DNA of 64,000 nucleotides from Aedes albopictus (GCF_035046485.1 NC_085138.1:19907440-19971439), one strand, 5' to 3'. Numbered from the stretch's first letter, positions 1 through 26,225 are shown. The notes: a model not told the origin generated them from the letters alone. Made by a program: numbers and translations.

Positions 1-1030
1 TTCCTGGGGTGTTTCCCGGAACAATTCCTAGACGATTTCCTGTAGTAATTCCAGAAGGAATTCGTAGAGTCATTCCTGGAGTCATTCCTGAAGTAATTCC
101 TGAAAGAACTCCTGTAGTATTTGCTTGAAGAATTTTTGGAATATATCCTGGAGTATATCCAGGAATAATTCCTGGAGGAATGACTGATGGAATTCCTGAA
201 ATAATTTAAGGAGGAACCCCTGTGAGGAATTCCGGAAAGAACCCTTGTTGGAATTGCTGGAGGTATACTGGGAAAATTTTGTGGAAGAATTCCTGGAGGT
301 ATTTCTGAAGGAACTCCTGGAAGAATTTCTGAAAAACAACGTGGAGGAATTTCTGAAGGAATCCCTTGATGAATTCATGTATAAATTAGCAGTTATATAT
401 GAAGAAATTGCTGGAGGTATTCCTGAAGGAATTTCTGGAGAAATTACCCGGGAAGATTACCCGGAGAAATTCTCAGGAGAAATTTTTGGAGTATTGCCTA
501 GAAGAATTCCTGGAGGAAACTCTGGAGGAATCCCTGGAAGAATTTCTGGAAGAATCCCTTGAATCCTGAAAAAATCCCTGGATTAGTTGTTGGAGGAAAT
601 CATAGATAAATTCCTGAAGGAGCTCTCAAGAAATTCCTGACTGAACTCCTTGATGAGTCCATGGAGGAATTCTCGAAGGAATCCCTGGAATAATTTCTAG
701 AGAAATCGCTGGAGGAATCCCTGAATAAATTCCTAAGAAAATCCCTGGAGGAATCCCTGGAAAACTTCTTGGAGGAATCCACGGAGAATTTCTGGAGGAA
801 TTCCCGAGGAACTCCTGCAGGATTTTTCGAAATGTTCTTGAAGTAATTCCTGATGAACTCCTGAAGGAATTCCAGCATAGCTCCTGAATAAATTTCCAAG
901 TAACTGCTGGAAAACTCCTGAAGAATTTCACGGGAAATCCTGAGGCATTACCTAGGAACTCGTAGATGTTCTCGGAGAACATCACGATGAATTTCTGAGG
1001 AACTCCTGGAGGAATTTCCGAGGATCGCCT
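1..1030. repeat. Degenerate short-period tandem repeat
   Basis: About 1 kb built from drifting copies of a purine-rich unit of roughly 12-15 bases, variants of ggaattcctggaggaa. Because the period is close to a multiple of three, both strands carry long open frames (245-562 plus, 82-378, 600-899 and 626-1048 minus) that read as Glu/Phe/Leu or Ser/Arg/Phe-rich low-complexity strings. I treat those frames as by-products, not genes. The array begins before the window and fades near 1030. A related but C-rich repeat recurs at 42-52 kb. Confidence 0.75.
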
Positions 1031-1064
1031 AGAGAAATGCTTGGGCAATTTCCGACACTTTCAA

Positions 1065-1500
1065 ATACCATAAAAAGATCATTTGCATGTCAGTGGATGC
1101 ACAAGCAACACAAAGAAATACTCAAAACATTATGAGATACAACAGAGGTAATCGTGGAAGAATAAAGTAAAGAGATACAAGAGTAGAGCTTATAGAGCTT
1201 GAAGGTCTTAATTCCAGAATAGTTTGGATGACCTAGATCACGAAGTAAATGTTGCTAAGTTATCAGAATTGCACTCTGAGGTTCTAAGAGTAGCGTAGAT
1301 TATATTTCGCAAGCATTCGCTACAATAGAAATATCCTAAGATTTACAGATATTGCGACTAATACTTCAAAATACATACCAGTGGACACCCAAATAGCAAC
1401 AAATACAGATACTCGTAATATAATGAGGTGCAACAGACACAATCGCGAAAGAATAATGCCGATAGAGTGAAGAAAAACAAGCGTAGAGCCTGTAGACCTT
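1065..1500. repeat. Diverged direct duplication beside the gap
   Basis: The stretch about 1070-1210 is echoed at about 1365-1500: both contain a ccagtgga/gtcagtgga block, then a block resembling gaggtgcaacagacacaatc, then agcgtagagcctgtagacctt or its variant. Identity looks moderate, so this is an old duplication. No coding potential is evident. The second copy runs straight into the run of N, so the assembly gap may be repeat-caused. Confidence 0.6.
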
Positions 1501-2000
1501 NNNNNNNNNNNNNNNNNNNNNNNNNNNNNNNNNNNNNNNNNNNNNNNNNNNNNNNNNNNNNNNNNNNNNNNNNNNNNNNNNNNNNNNNNNNNNNNNNNNN
1601 NNNNNNNNNNNNNNNNNNNNNNNNNNNNNNNNNNNNNNNNNNNNNNNNNNNNNNNNNNNNNNNNNNNNNNNNNNNNNNNNNNNNNNNNNNNNNNNNNNNN
1701 NNNNNNNNNNNNNNNNNNNNNNNNNNNNNNNNNNNNNNNNNNNNNNNNNNNNNNNNNNNNNNNNNNNNNNNNNNNNNNNNNNNNNNNNNNNNNNNNNNNN
1801 NNNNNNNNNNNNNNNNNNNNNNNNNNNNNNNNNNNNNNNNNNNNNNNNNNNNNNNNNNNNNNNNNNNNNNNNNNNNNNNNNNNNNNNNNNNNNNNNNNNN
1901 NNNNNNNNNNNNNNNNNNNNNNNNNNNNNNNNNNNNNNNNNNNNNNNNNNNNNNNNNNNNNNNNNNNNNNNNNNNNNNNNNNNNNNNNNNNNNNNNNNNN
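1501..2000. other. Assembly gap (500 N)
   Basis: Exactly 500 N, a usual placeholder for a gap of unknown size. It removes the continuation of the DDX11-like gene. Confidence 0.99.
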
Positions 2001-2290
2001 GCCGTTTCCTTCTCCAACCGCCCAATCTCCGCCTTCAACCGCTCAATCTTCCCACCCAGCTCCCGCGCCATCGCCACCTCGTAATCCCTCAGCCAGCTCA
2101 GTACCCCACAGGTCAGCGTCAGACTTTTCCCCGTTCCGGTGGGACTTTCGAATATGCCAACCTGCCTGCCGTCGACCGTCGAGTACAGCGAACGCATCAG
2201 ATCCAGCTGGATCGGGTACGGCGTCGCGAACGGAAACTGAAAGCCCTCGCCCGTATCCGGGGGAACGAGGCACACTTCCGGCTGGTACAT
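2001..2290 (-). CDS. DDX11: DDX11/CHL1-like DNA helicase, N-terminal exon (partial)
   Basis: The first 96 residues of an XPD-family Fe-S superfamily 2 helicase. The family unwinds DNA 5'-3' with ATP and serves sister-chromatid cohesion and fork repair in the nucleus. Visible are the Q-motif-like [10 protein letters not shown] (residues 19-28) and the Walker A loop SPTGTGKS (49-56), followed by [10 protein letters not shown] and a basic/acidic helical stretch, in the same order as DDX11. Start: the ATG at 2288-2290 has an in-frame TAG four codons upstream. The frame is open into the gap, so the helicase body and Fe-S cysteines are missing. Beyond the gap (before 1501) I see only repeat, so the next exon lies in the gap or outside the window. 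RTEL1 and FANCJ are relatives, but the SWLRDYE context fits DDX11 best. Confidence 0.85.
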
Positions 2291-2550
2291 GTCTATCAGC
2301 TAAATACGAAACGGAAGGAATCTACGGATAACCGGATCCGTGCTTGAAACGAAACGGACGGTACCGCAAAAAACAGTGATCAACCGCGGGTCTTGTTTTG
2401 AACTGAAACTGTGAAGCGCGCCGAAAGTTAAGACGGGGGAGCAGACATCCTCAACTTTTTTAAGATGTAGTACTAGCTTAGAGGTACGGGATCTGATACA
2501 TTTGCCGGAATGCTATTTCGCGGAATGACACATTTCGTGGAATTAGCCTG

Positions 2551-2829
2551 CACTGGAAGACGGCTTGCGGTTGAAATTACTTCTGAGGGTCAATTTGAAT
2601 ACGCAACGGAACTAAATTAGTGCAGACTAATTTTCGTTTCATTTCAACAGATTATCAAGAACCTTGAGAGTTCACCAGGCTCGCACGATACTACTCGGCT
2701 ATCGAACTGGTTGATTTGGGAGGAAACAAAACGTACACAAGAAGCGTTTGTGGATCGATGATCTCGTTTTACCATGGTAAATTCAAAAACATTTTTATGC
2801 TGGTCATTACCGCAAGCCGTCTTTCAGTG
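2551..2829. mobile_element. MITE with 20-base terminal inverted repeats
   Basis: CACTGGAAGACGGCTTGCGG at 2551-2570 is matched in inverted orientation at 2810-2829 with one mismatch. The 279-base interior has no reading frame of note. It lies just upstream of the DDX11 start. Family not identified. Confidence 0.65.
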
Positions 2830-3070
2830 TATGCACCAGTTTGTGCTATCTTCCATTAGAATAACTAGCCACAGAAGTCCAATTAAAAACAATCAATTAT
2901 TACAATGAAAGTTATTAAATAATTTAATTAAATAGAAAAAGTGACTACAGCGCCATTGGAGTTCTAGTGTATTTCTATTTATCTTCCTCACCCCTGATAA
3001 AAAAGATCATAGAGATAAAACAGAATGTATTGTTACAACACGCTGAAATGAATGGTAGTTACCATGATTT

Positions 3071-3192
3071 CAATAGGACAGATTGATGTAGTACTAGATT
3101 TGTAGTAATGAGCTGAATTTTGTTATGGTAAGAAGGTCAATTCTCCGTTTCTGCAATGAAATGGTGCAAAAGGCGTGGGTGATTCATTGCCT
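3071..3192. mobile_element. Palindromic MITE 'M1', left-end fragment
   Basis: Begins CAATAGGACAGAT, then the M1 landmarks gtactagatttgtagtaatg and gagaaggtcaattctccg or variants. Only the left arm is present; it is interrupted by the next copy at 3193. M1 is the commonest repeat of the window (3.1-8.8 kb, 22.5 kb, 48.7 kb). Full copies are about 360 bases with arms of about 170 bases. Confidence 0.75.
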
Positions 3193-3765
3193 AATAGGAC
3201 AGATCTTTGAAGTACTAGATTTGTAGTAATGAGCTGAATTTTAGTATGGTTAGAAGGTAAATTCTCCGTTTCTGCAATGAAATTGTTGAACGCTCGGGTA
3301 GCGTCGAACCTTCAGGTACGAGTTTGGAGTGTTGGATTGAGGTAGATTTGTTGGCGCAGGTATGGTGTTATTGAAGAAGATTGTCGAATTGTATATACCT
3401 GGAATGAATAAAGAGTGTGGCGGTTGCTGATTGAGGTATCAGTCGGCAGCCGTCTAGTTTGATGGAAGATGTTTAGCGTTCTATTTTCATTGTAATTTAG
3501 AAACAGGCATCGACGGAGCTAGCCTCGCTATGGCCTGCGTGGCCATGGTGGAATAGCCTCTAACAGTTTTCTCCATTTCTTGCAACATAAACAACATAGT
3601 TATCCAAAGTTTTGCTCAAACAGCATCAAAATAGGCAAGGAATCATAATACCCACGCTTTTTGCACCATTTCATTGCAGAAACGGAGAATTTACCTTCTA
3701 ACCATACTAAAATTCAGCTCATTACTACAAATCTAGTACTTCAAAGATCTGTCCTATTAGGCAAT
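3193..3765. mobile_element. M1 MITE copy split by an LTR
   Basis: The left arm (3193-3283) stops in the middle of the M1 sequence where an LTR begins; the right arm resumes at 3566 and ends at 3764 with tctgtcctattagg. The flanks cattgcc and ggcaatg are inverted copies of each other, so the surrounding DNA is also palindromic. No simple target duplication flanks the LTR (gaaat left, gtttt right), so the junction has been rearranged. Confidence 0.65.
3284..3565 (+). mobile_element. Solo LTR, copia type (family L1)
   Basis: A 282-base block starting TGTTGAAC and ending CTCTAACA, the inverted TG...CA ends of an LTR. It contains a polyadenylation-like AATAAA in gaatgaataaagagtgtggc and a 3' part gacggagctagcctcgctat. 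A second member lies at 53963-54180, where the same ending is followed directly by a copia-type primer-binding site; that is the reason for calling this an LTR. No body of the element remains here. Confidence 0.7.
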
Positions 3766-4262
3766 GACGGAGCTAGCCTCGCTATGGCCTGCGTGGCCAT
3801 GGTGGAATAGCCTCTAACAGTTTTCTCCATTTCTTGCAACATAAACAACATAGTTATCCAAAGTTTTGCTCAAACAGCATCAAAATAGGCAAGGAATCAT
3901 AATACCCACGCTTTTTGCACCATTTCATTGCAGAAACGGAGAATTTACCTTCTAACCATACTAAAATTCAGCTCATTACTACAAATCTAGTACTTCAAAG
4001 ATCTGTCCTATTAGGCAATGACGGAGCTAGCCTCGCTATGGCCTGCGTGGCCATGGTGGAATAGCCTCTAACAGTTTTCTCCATTTCTTGCAACATAAAC
4101 AACATAGTTATCCAAAGTTTTGCTCAAACAGCATCAAAATAGGCAAGGAATCATAATACCCACGCTTTTTGCACCATTTCATTGCAGAAACGGAGAATTG
4201 ACCTTCTCACCATACCAAAATTCAGCTCATTACTACAAATCTAGTACTACACCGAACGTGCC
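3512..4262. repeat. 254-base tandem triplication (LTR end + MITE arm)
   Basis: Three head-to-tail copies starting with gacggagctagcc at 3512, 3766 and 4020, a period of exactly 254 bases. Each unit joins the last ~54 bases of the L1 LTR to ~200 bases of the M1 right arm. The first two copies are almost identical. The third ends with a different M1 terminus (ctacaccgaacgtgcccc instead of gatctgtcctatt). The duplication therefore followed the LTR insertion. Confidence 0.9.
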
Positions 4263-4683
4263 CCTTAATGCTGTTTGAGCAAAACTTTGGATATTGCACA
4301 GTTCACACCAAATTGGACTGCACAGTTTGAAAGTGTGATGGTTGAAAAGTGTGACGATAAGTGCAATCGGCCTGTCTGACAGCATTTTGACGTCGAGAAA
4401 TGTCAAACATTAGCACGTGGTGAGTGATTCGCCTGACTCTTCTTCGGTTTTGTTTTGATTCTCATCCATCATCAACTCTCCGAATCGACCTTCTCTCTTT
4501 TTTTCTCACCGAGAGTCGTAGCCGGGCGGCCAGCTATGCAGGTTTGTGTGTTTCTTCTCATGGAAAAAGTTTGTGAAACGTGGAATTATTCTCGATATTG
4601 ATGTCGGCAACCGTGCCCGAGCACAAAAATAGTGTGATAGGCGAAGTGCATCAAAAATCCATCTTGGAAAGCAACCAGCAATA
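4263..4683. other. No gene recognised
   Basis: A short M1 piece (4266-4297, ctgtttgagcaaaactttgg) is followed by about 380 bases in which I see no coding exon or known repeat. Confidence 0.4.
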
Positions 4684-4888
4684 ACTATGTTGTTTATGTT
4701 GCAAGAAATGGATAAAACAACAACACTGTTGCCCAAAGTTTTGCTCAAACAGCATCAAATTAGGCAAGGAATCATAATACCAACGCTTTTTGCACCATTT
4801 TATTGCAGAAACGGAGAATTGACCTTCTCACCATACTAAAATTCAGCTCATTACTACAAATCTAGTACTTCACCGATTTGTCCTATTG
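4684..4888. mobile_element. M1 MITE, right half
   Basis: Starts in the M1 centre (aactatgttgtttatgttgc) and runs to the terminus gatttgtcctattg. The left arm is absent. Confidence 0.75.
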
Positions 4889-5326
4889 TTTAAAACGATA
4901 GAGTAACAACAGACCCTATGGTTTTCCACCATAGCATGTATTGTAAATGTCACTTTTACAATAGAAAATGGGGGTTGTTATGTATCTTTACCATAAAAAA
5001 ATCCGAATTTTCTGGAGCAAATTCAAGTCAACTACCATTCAATTTATGGTGTTTTTATTATTGAAATCTCTAGTGCCATTCATTTTATTGTGCACATATT
5101 GTTGTTCCAATACATAATTTTCAGCAGGAAAATACGTACACAATATGATTTGTTGTTGAACAATCAACTTTATCATTATTCAATGGAAGTTTATGGCGAT
5201 TTTATTGTATATTTTTATCAGGGACTCCTTCGTAATTTTTGAAAACGAGGACCTCCTCGGTTGCCGGTAACAGCACAGACGAATACTCCATCACAAAATC
5301 GTTCTCTTTCTCTCCAACGGGAAATG
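4889..5326. other. No gene recognised, AT-rich
   Basis: About 440 AT-rich bases with short palindromic words around ccatag/ctatgg and long runs of T. These words resemble sequence at 6.6-6.8 and 8.0-8.2 kb, suggesting old MITE debris. Confidence 0.35.
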
Positions 5327-5860
5327 ACAGATCGGTGAAGTACTAGATTTGTAGTAATGAGCTGAATTTTTGTATGGTGAGAAGGTCAATTCTGGAGCTC
5401 GATTTGAATATGTCGTATGTGCTTTTGTCGATATAAAATTCGATCAGTTTATTTTAGTTATTATAGCAATATGGCAGATATTTTGCAAACTTTTAATGAT
5501 GGAACAGAAAGCCTGTTTTGTGAGGATTCTGCTGTATGTATAAACTTTGCTCAATTTCAACGGTTTTCGCTATAATAAGCGAATCCAACTGATCGAATTT
5601 TTAATCGACAAAAGCACATACGACCTATTCCAATCGAGCTCCAGAATTCTCCGTTTCTGCAAAGAGATGGTACAAAAAGCGTGGATATTATGATTTCTTG
5701 CCTAATTTGATGCTGTTTGAGCAAAACTTTGGGCAACAGTGTTGTTGTTTTCTTCATTTCTTGCAACATAAACAATATAGTTATCCAAAGTTTTGCTCAA
5801 ACAGCATCAAATTAGGCAAGAAATCATAATACCCACGATTTTTGCACCATTTCATTGCAG
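5327..5860. mobile_element. M1 MITE containing a second foldback
   Basis: The left arm begins gacagatcggtgaagtacta and runs to 5391. A 253-base foldback sits at 5392-5644, and the M1 sequence then resumes exactly where it left off with aattctccgtttctgc, reaching the palindrome centre near 5765. The right arm is cut at 5860 by the next foldback. Confidence 0.75.
5392..5644. mobile_element. Foldback MITE nested in M1, TSD AATT
   Basis: Inverted ends CTGGAGCTCGATT and its complement, with about 40 matching bases in each arm (…gtcgtatgtgcttttgtcga). It is flanked by AATT at 5388-5391 and 5645-5648. Removing it together with one AATT restores the M1 consensus ggtcaattctccg seen in other copies, which proves the insertion boundaries. 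Confidence 0.8.
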
Positions 5861-6555
5861 GAACCAAGGTTGCAACCATTCATTTGCAAAGATTTACATT
5901 CATTTGCTATTATCTCAGTTCAGAAGCATGCTATCGAAAAACAATGTATGGATGAATTTAACCTTGTAGTTTTATCTGAAAGTTTGCCGAATAACATTGG
6001 GGTCGCACACGCATACCAAAGTCGTGAGCGAGCTGTGAAGGCAACTTTCCACAGCGTGAATGAAATTTACATTCACCGCGTGGAGAGTTCCCAAGTAACC
6101 ACGGTGCTGAAGCATTATTGCATGCAGATATACGGTGTACTTAGAGCAATCATTACTTTACATGCAAACTTAAAGTTGATTTAAAGTGGAAATGGGCAAT
6201 TATGCGACTGCTTCAAGATTATACCAGTATAATCCTAATTTGATTCTATAATTGCCCACTTCCACTTTAAATCAACCTTAAGTTTGCATGTAAAGTAATG
6301 ATTGCACTAAATACACCGTATATCTGCATGCAATAAGGCTTCAGCACTGTGGTTACTTGGGTTGCCTTCACAGCTCGCTCACGACTTTGGTATACATTTG
6401 CGACCCCAATGTTATTTGGCAAACTTTCAGATAAAACTACAAGGTTAAATTCATCCATACATTGTTTTTCGATAGCATGCTTCTGAACTGAGATAATAGC
6501 AAATCCTGTAGCAAATGAATGTAAATTTTTGCAAATGAATGGTCGCAACCTTGGC
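5861..6555. mobile_element. Large foldback with nested inner palindrome
   Basis: Outer arms 5862-6055 and about 6362-6553 are reverse complements (ccaaggttgc … gcaaccttgg). Inside sits a second palindrome, about 6090-6361, with ends CCCAAGTAACCACGGTGCTG and complement. Between the left outer arm and the inner element is an extra ~43-base hairpin (ccacagcgtgaatg … cattcaccgcgtgg). Open frames across the arms (5855-6184, 6267-6548) are the same sequence read from either side and are not genes. Confidence 0.75.
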
Positions 6556-6858
6556 AGAAACTACACACAAAAAAATGTTGCGGTCGAAAATACCATTTCA
6601 AGGGGTTAAATTGATCGCAACGTACCAGCGTTTTTCAGCAGACTATATTATGATATTATCACAACTACATGAGCAGTCATTTTTACCATGTCCGGCTTTC
6701 AGTTGTTTTTACCATGTTTGTAGTATTTTTTTCTACTACAGAAATAGTAAAATCAACGAACTCTGTGTTAACATAGTATTTTGCGGTCATAGTAATTTTA
6801 ACCATGCCCAGTGTATTTTTTACTGTACTGTATTAGATGCAGCAATAACATAGAGTAA

Positions 6859-6983
6859 ATGCTCCACTTGTTAAAATAAAACAAGTATATTAAACAAGCA
6901 TATTTCTATGTTGTGTCATTTTAAAACATTAATTGATATACTTATTTAGTACACTTTGTCTGCTATTTTAACAAGTAGAGCAT
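6859..6983. mobile_element. Small MITE
   Basis: Inverted ends ATGCTCCACTTGTTAAAAT (6859-6877) and ATTTTAACAAGTAGAGCAT (6965-6983), 18 of 19 matching, 125 bases in all. Confidence 0.65.
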
Positions 6984-7566
6984 CTGAATTTTTTAAAACT
7001 TAAACTTGTAATCCACCATAATTTATTCATAGTTTTTCTGCCGCTAGAGAACCGTATTTGATTGATTTCGATTGACACGTTGTAGTCTGAACCTCGGTCT
7101 GAACAGGTTCTGCATGTCATAGACTCTAATTTGACAGTCCGATGTCCCTTCCGAAGGCATTTTCATTAGGCCACAGGACGACTGGCATAGATGAACGCTT
7201 GATGCAATATTCCGGCGACGAAGTGTTTTGGTAAAGTGGAAGAACAGTCTTAGTTATCTGTAAATTTGAAATATAAGAGGATAATTGATTGCAAGAATCA
7301 AATGTCCCACAAAAACAAACCTGCGGAGAGAACAAATCCAGCGTACAATCGAGTGTCGTCATTTCCGCAGTCCGGTTCTGCCATGAATCCTTCGGTTCTG
7401 CCATCCATCTGCGGTATCATGAAAGTTTTATCGACCGATCCGTCCTCTTAGTACTCCAGCATCGTAAAACATTGACTTATTGGGGCCAGATATTTCAACA
7501 GTTCACAGGCCACAAGCACCTAGAATCAATCAAATTAATGTTATGCGTTCAGTTCGTATCAGTCCA

Positions 7567-7632
7567 ATAACTTACCTATCACCAGCATCTTGTAAATGTT
7601 CAGCAGACATTCCAGCGTCTCGATCGATGCCA
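7567..7632 (-). other. Weak candidate coding exon
   Basis: On the minus strand an ATG at 7632 opens a frame reading MASIETLECLLNIYKMLVI and ends at a good donor (G then gtaagt). A possible acceptor, ttgattctag, lies further down near 7519. Splicing to it gives only six more codons before a stop, while another frame there reads VLVACELLKYLAPI to a stop. The sense-codon bias looks real, but the parts do not join in frame, so this may be a decayed gene. No family recognised. Confidence 0.25.
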
Positions 7633-8244
7633 TAAGTTTCGGTGGATAGAATTTACCGGAGCGATCGAGAATCCTACACAGCTGACTCTAATTGATCCTA
7701 ATTGTCGCTGTTTTGGGTTGTTGTGAGAACTTTTCCACTTCCCGGAACTCTCCCGGCATCTGCTGATCTAGCGGTCTGCTCTAGCAGGTCGATTTTTAAA
7801 CTGGAAGTATGTTGTAAATAATTTAGAACTGCTTTAACGCAATAGATTCCACAGACTTACCTGCAACAATTCAATTCGTATTTTGTGAAGTTTCCTGGTC
7901 TTTTTTATCAATAAACTTTTTAAGAACGAAACTAAACAACAAATCCGCGACCGAAAGAATTCGCATCTGAATCAACATGGCGCCGCCTCGTATACATCAA
8001 GTTTTAAACGAAATTACCATGCTTGTAGTAAAATCGAGCGCAAAGCATGATCAGCTGAAATTTGTCGGTGCAGAACGGTTGAGATAACCATAAACATGGT
8101 AAAAAAGTACGGCAATTTCAGTGACATTAACGCGCATGGTTATTGCTACCACAAAAGCAGTACTTTCTTTGCGGTTAGTTTAACTGTGAGGTATGGTGGA
8201 AATTACTAGTGCTAAATTCATGTAGAGCATAGTAATTACAACGA

Positions 8245-8608
8245 CAATAGGACAGATCGGTGAAGTACTAGATTTGTAGTAATGAGCTGAATTTTAGTAT
8301 GGTGAGAAGGTCAATTCTCTGTTTCTGCAATGAAATGGTACAAAATGTGTGGGTATTATGATTCCTTGCCTAATTTTATGCTATTTGAGCAAAACTTTGG
8401 GCAACAGTGTTGTTGTTTTCTCCATTTCTTGCAACATAAACAACATAGTTATCCAAAGTTTTGCTCAAACAGCGTCAAATTAGGCAAGGAATCGTAATAC
8501 CCACACTTTTTGCACCATTTCATTGCAGAAACAGAGAATTGACCTTCTCACCATACAAAAATTCAGCTCATTACTACAAATCTAGTACCACACCGAACGT
8601 GCCCCATT
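8245..8608. mobile_element. M1 MITE, full length with unlike ends
   Basis: Complete palindromic copy: left end CAATAGGACAGATCGGTGAAG, right end complementary to AATGGGGCACGTTCGGTG. The two termini are clearly different versions, although the arms inside are the same. Centre near 8430 (caacataaacaacatag). Confidence 0.8.
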
Positions 8609-8713
8609 CGGTTTCGCTGACTGTTTTCACTGTTATTTTCAATATAAAACGCCATAGTAAGTTTGAACACAATTTTATAGTAGCAGCTACCGCAGTATTT
8701 TTTTCTGTGTATG

Positions 8714-8785
8714 AATTGACCTTCTCACCATACAAAAATTCAGCTCATTACTACAAATCTAGTACTACACCGAACGTGCCCCATT
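8714..8785. mobile_element. M1 MITE, right-terminal fragment
   Basis: Last 72 bases of M1 (aattgaccttctcaccatac … cgaacgtgccccatt) with the second type of terminus. The sequence between this and the full copy (8609-8713) is unrelated. Confidence 0.7.
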
Positions 8786-8788
8786 AGA

Positions 8789-8842
8789 AAACAACAGGAC
8801 TAACACCTGTCAAATTTGACAGGTACTGGTCCTGTTGTTTGC
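8789..8842. repeat. 54-base hairpin
   Basis: A near-perfect inverted repeat with no long loop: AAACAACAGGACTAACACC then TGTCAAATTTGACA then ggtactggtcctgttgttt. It resembles the foldback tip of a very short MITE. Confidence 0.7.
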
Positions 8843-9069
8843 AAACTCTTTGAAAGCGCGAAAGAGATAGAATTTCGCCGTGAGGTGGTCTAAAGTCCAT
8901 TTTACGAGCTGATTTTATGAATGAATTTTGACAGGAGGTAGCGTCCAATAACCCGTGAAAATCAATATCATCATCAACATTGTTGTCACTTCGTAAAATG
9001 GCTCATTATCGAATCTTCGTTTGTGGTAACAGGCTAGGCCCTAACGAAAAATCAGTGTCGATTTTCTTA

Positions 9070-9371
9070 TGTCGTTTTCGTTTTTGCGGCGGTGGTACAC
9101 CGCTTCGTGCTACACTTTCCACTGAAAAAACGAACATTTTCGGTGCAGTTGCGTTGGTGTGCGTGAATAAAAACCAAAATATTGACAACTTTGCAAACGC
9201 TGATTGGTGGACACGGTGCGCGCCTGCTACACTCTCGAATTTTTGAGTGCTGCACTATCTTGAGCGGTGCAGAAAAAGTGCTACACCGGTGTAGCACGAA
9301 AATCAAAAACGAACACTTTCGGTGCAAAAGTGCTACACCGGTGTAGCACCACCGCAAAAACGAAAACGACA
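9070..9371. mobile_element. MITE 'M2' with TGTCG ends and TTA TSD
   Basis: Ends TGTCGTTTTCGTTTTTGCGG and complement, flanked on both sides by TTA (9067-9069, 9372-9374). The interior repeats the hairpin gtgctacaccggtgtagcac twice. It lies immediately upstream of the Tip60 5' region. A three-base TTA duplication suits PIF/Harbinger-type elements, but this is inferred from the target site only. A larger relative is at 17419-18599. Confidence 0.8.
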
Positions 9372-9598
9372 TTAACTAGCTGCGCAGTACTAGTACTCTT
9401 TTGATTCTACTACCACTTTCAAGTCGGTCCGCTTTCGGCGGCCTCCACTGTTTTTTTTTCATCGCTTTCGCATCCTGTCAAAGTGACAGCCGCCGTCAGC
9501 ACCGCGGCAGCATCATAAACAACTCGCCATCAGAAGCAGAAGAATCGCGGAACGAAACTGGTATCCGAGAACCGATTTTCCGCAAAAACTCCCCGCAA

Positions 9599-25635
<16,037 letters not shown>

Positions 25636-25997
25636 GCCGATCTCTGTGAGTGTATGTGTTCTATTTTTTGTGTAAAATTTTATCTGTAGAAAAACTGTGT
25701 TCCCACCTCCGCCGACTCCTTCCCTGGCCGGGAAAAAAAGGCAAAGCGAAATGGTAATGAGTATGATACCTGTGTGGCCATTTTTCCCCCTGTTAAACTA
25801 CTTTTGACCGTGGTGAGTGTACAAGCGTTATTTGTGCTTACCGTTGTGAGCACTACGAGATGTCGATTGTGGCTCAGATCATACCTACAAAGAAGCGCAT
25901 CCGGATGCCAGTCCAGTAGGAACGTTCGCAGGGCGCTCCGCTACCCAACTATACCTAACTGTAGGTTCCAAATTTAAGATTGTAAAGGCTCTAGATT

Positions 25998-26003
25998 AAT
26001 AAA
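25998..26003 (+). terminator. Tip60: Tip60 polyadenylation signal
   Basis: AATAAA within gattaataaactaattaa, 363 bases after the Tip60 stop codon. Transcripts would end shortly after, ahead of the convergent SF3B4 gene. Confidence 0.65.
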
Positions 26004-26074
26004 CTAATTAATTTAAATCGAAGATTGGACATTGGACGCTGAAATGTGAGAATATCACATCCTTTCTCCCTCTT

Positions 26075-26225
26075 TTTGGCGTAACGTCCTCACTGGGACA
26101 ATTTTGCATTGGCATGTCATGTTGCGGGCACGAAGATATGCTATGCCCGAGGGAATCACGGAAATTTTCATCACAAAAGCTCCTGGATCGACCGGGAATC
26201 GACCCTGTGACTCTCAGCATAGGCC
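26075..26225 (-). mobile_element. Feilai-like SINE fragment
   Basis: On the minus strand the block gggtcgattcccggtcgatc fits a pol III B box from a tRNA-derived SINE. The other side has the tail-proximal words gcgtaacgtcctcactggga. It shares atgctatgcccgaggg-type sequence with the clearer SINE at 51441-51704. Fragmentary. Confidence 0.5.

Larger units (their letters stand above)
6556..8244. other. Mostly unassigned, old palindromic debris
   Basis: Both ends (6560-6840 and 7990-8240) share words such as ttttaccatg, gcggt and tagtaat in opposite orientations, suggesting the remains of one ~1.7 kb inverted-repeat element, but I could not align the ends convincingly. It contains the MITE at 6859-6983 and a weak exon candidate at 7567-7632. 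Frames at 7126-7404 and 7266-7570 have no recognisable content. Confidence 0.35.

Noticed and set aside
245..1048. Open frames of 98-140 codons rich in Glu/Leu or Ser/Arg/Phe
   Set aside because: They are by-products of a short-period repeat open in several frames on both strands; no start context, splicing or family resemblance.
1358..2290. A 310-codon frame running through the N gap on the minus strand
   Set aside because: The N run hides any stops. Only the first 96 residues are DDX11-like; the part beyond the gap is a noncoding repeat.
5855..6548. Two similar ~100-codon proteins in opposite orientation
   Set aside because: They are the two arms of one foldback element read from either side, not paralogous genes.
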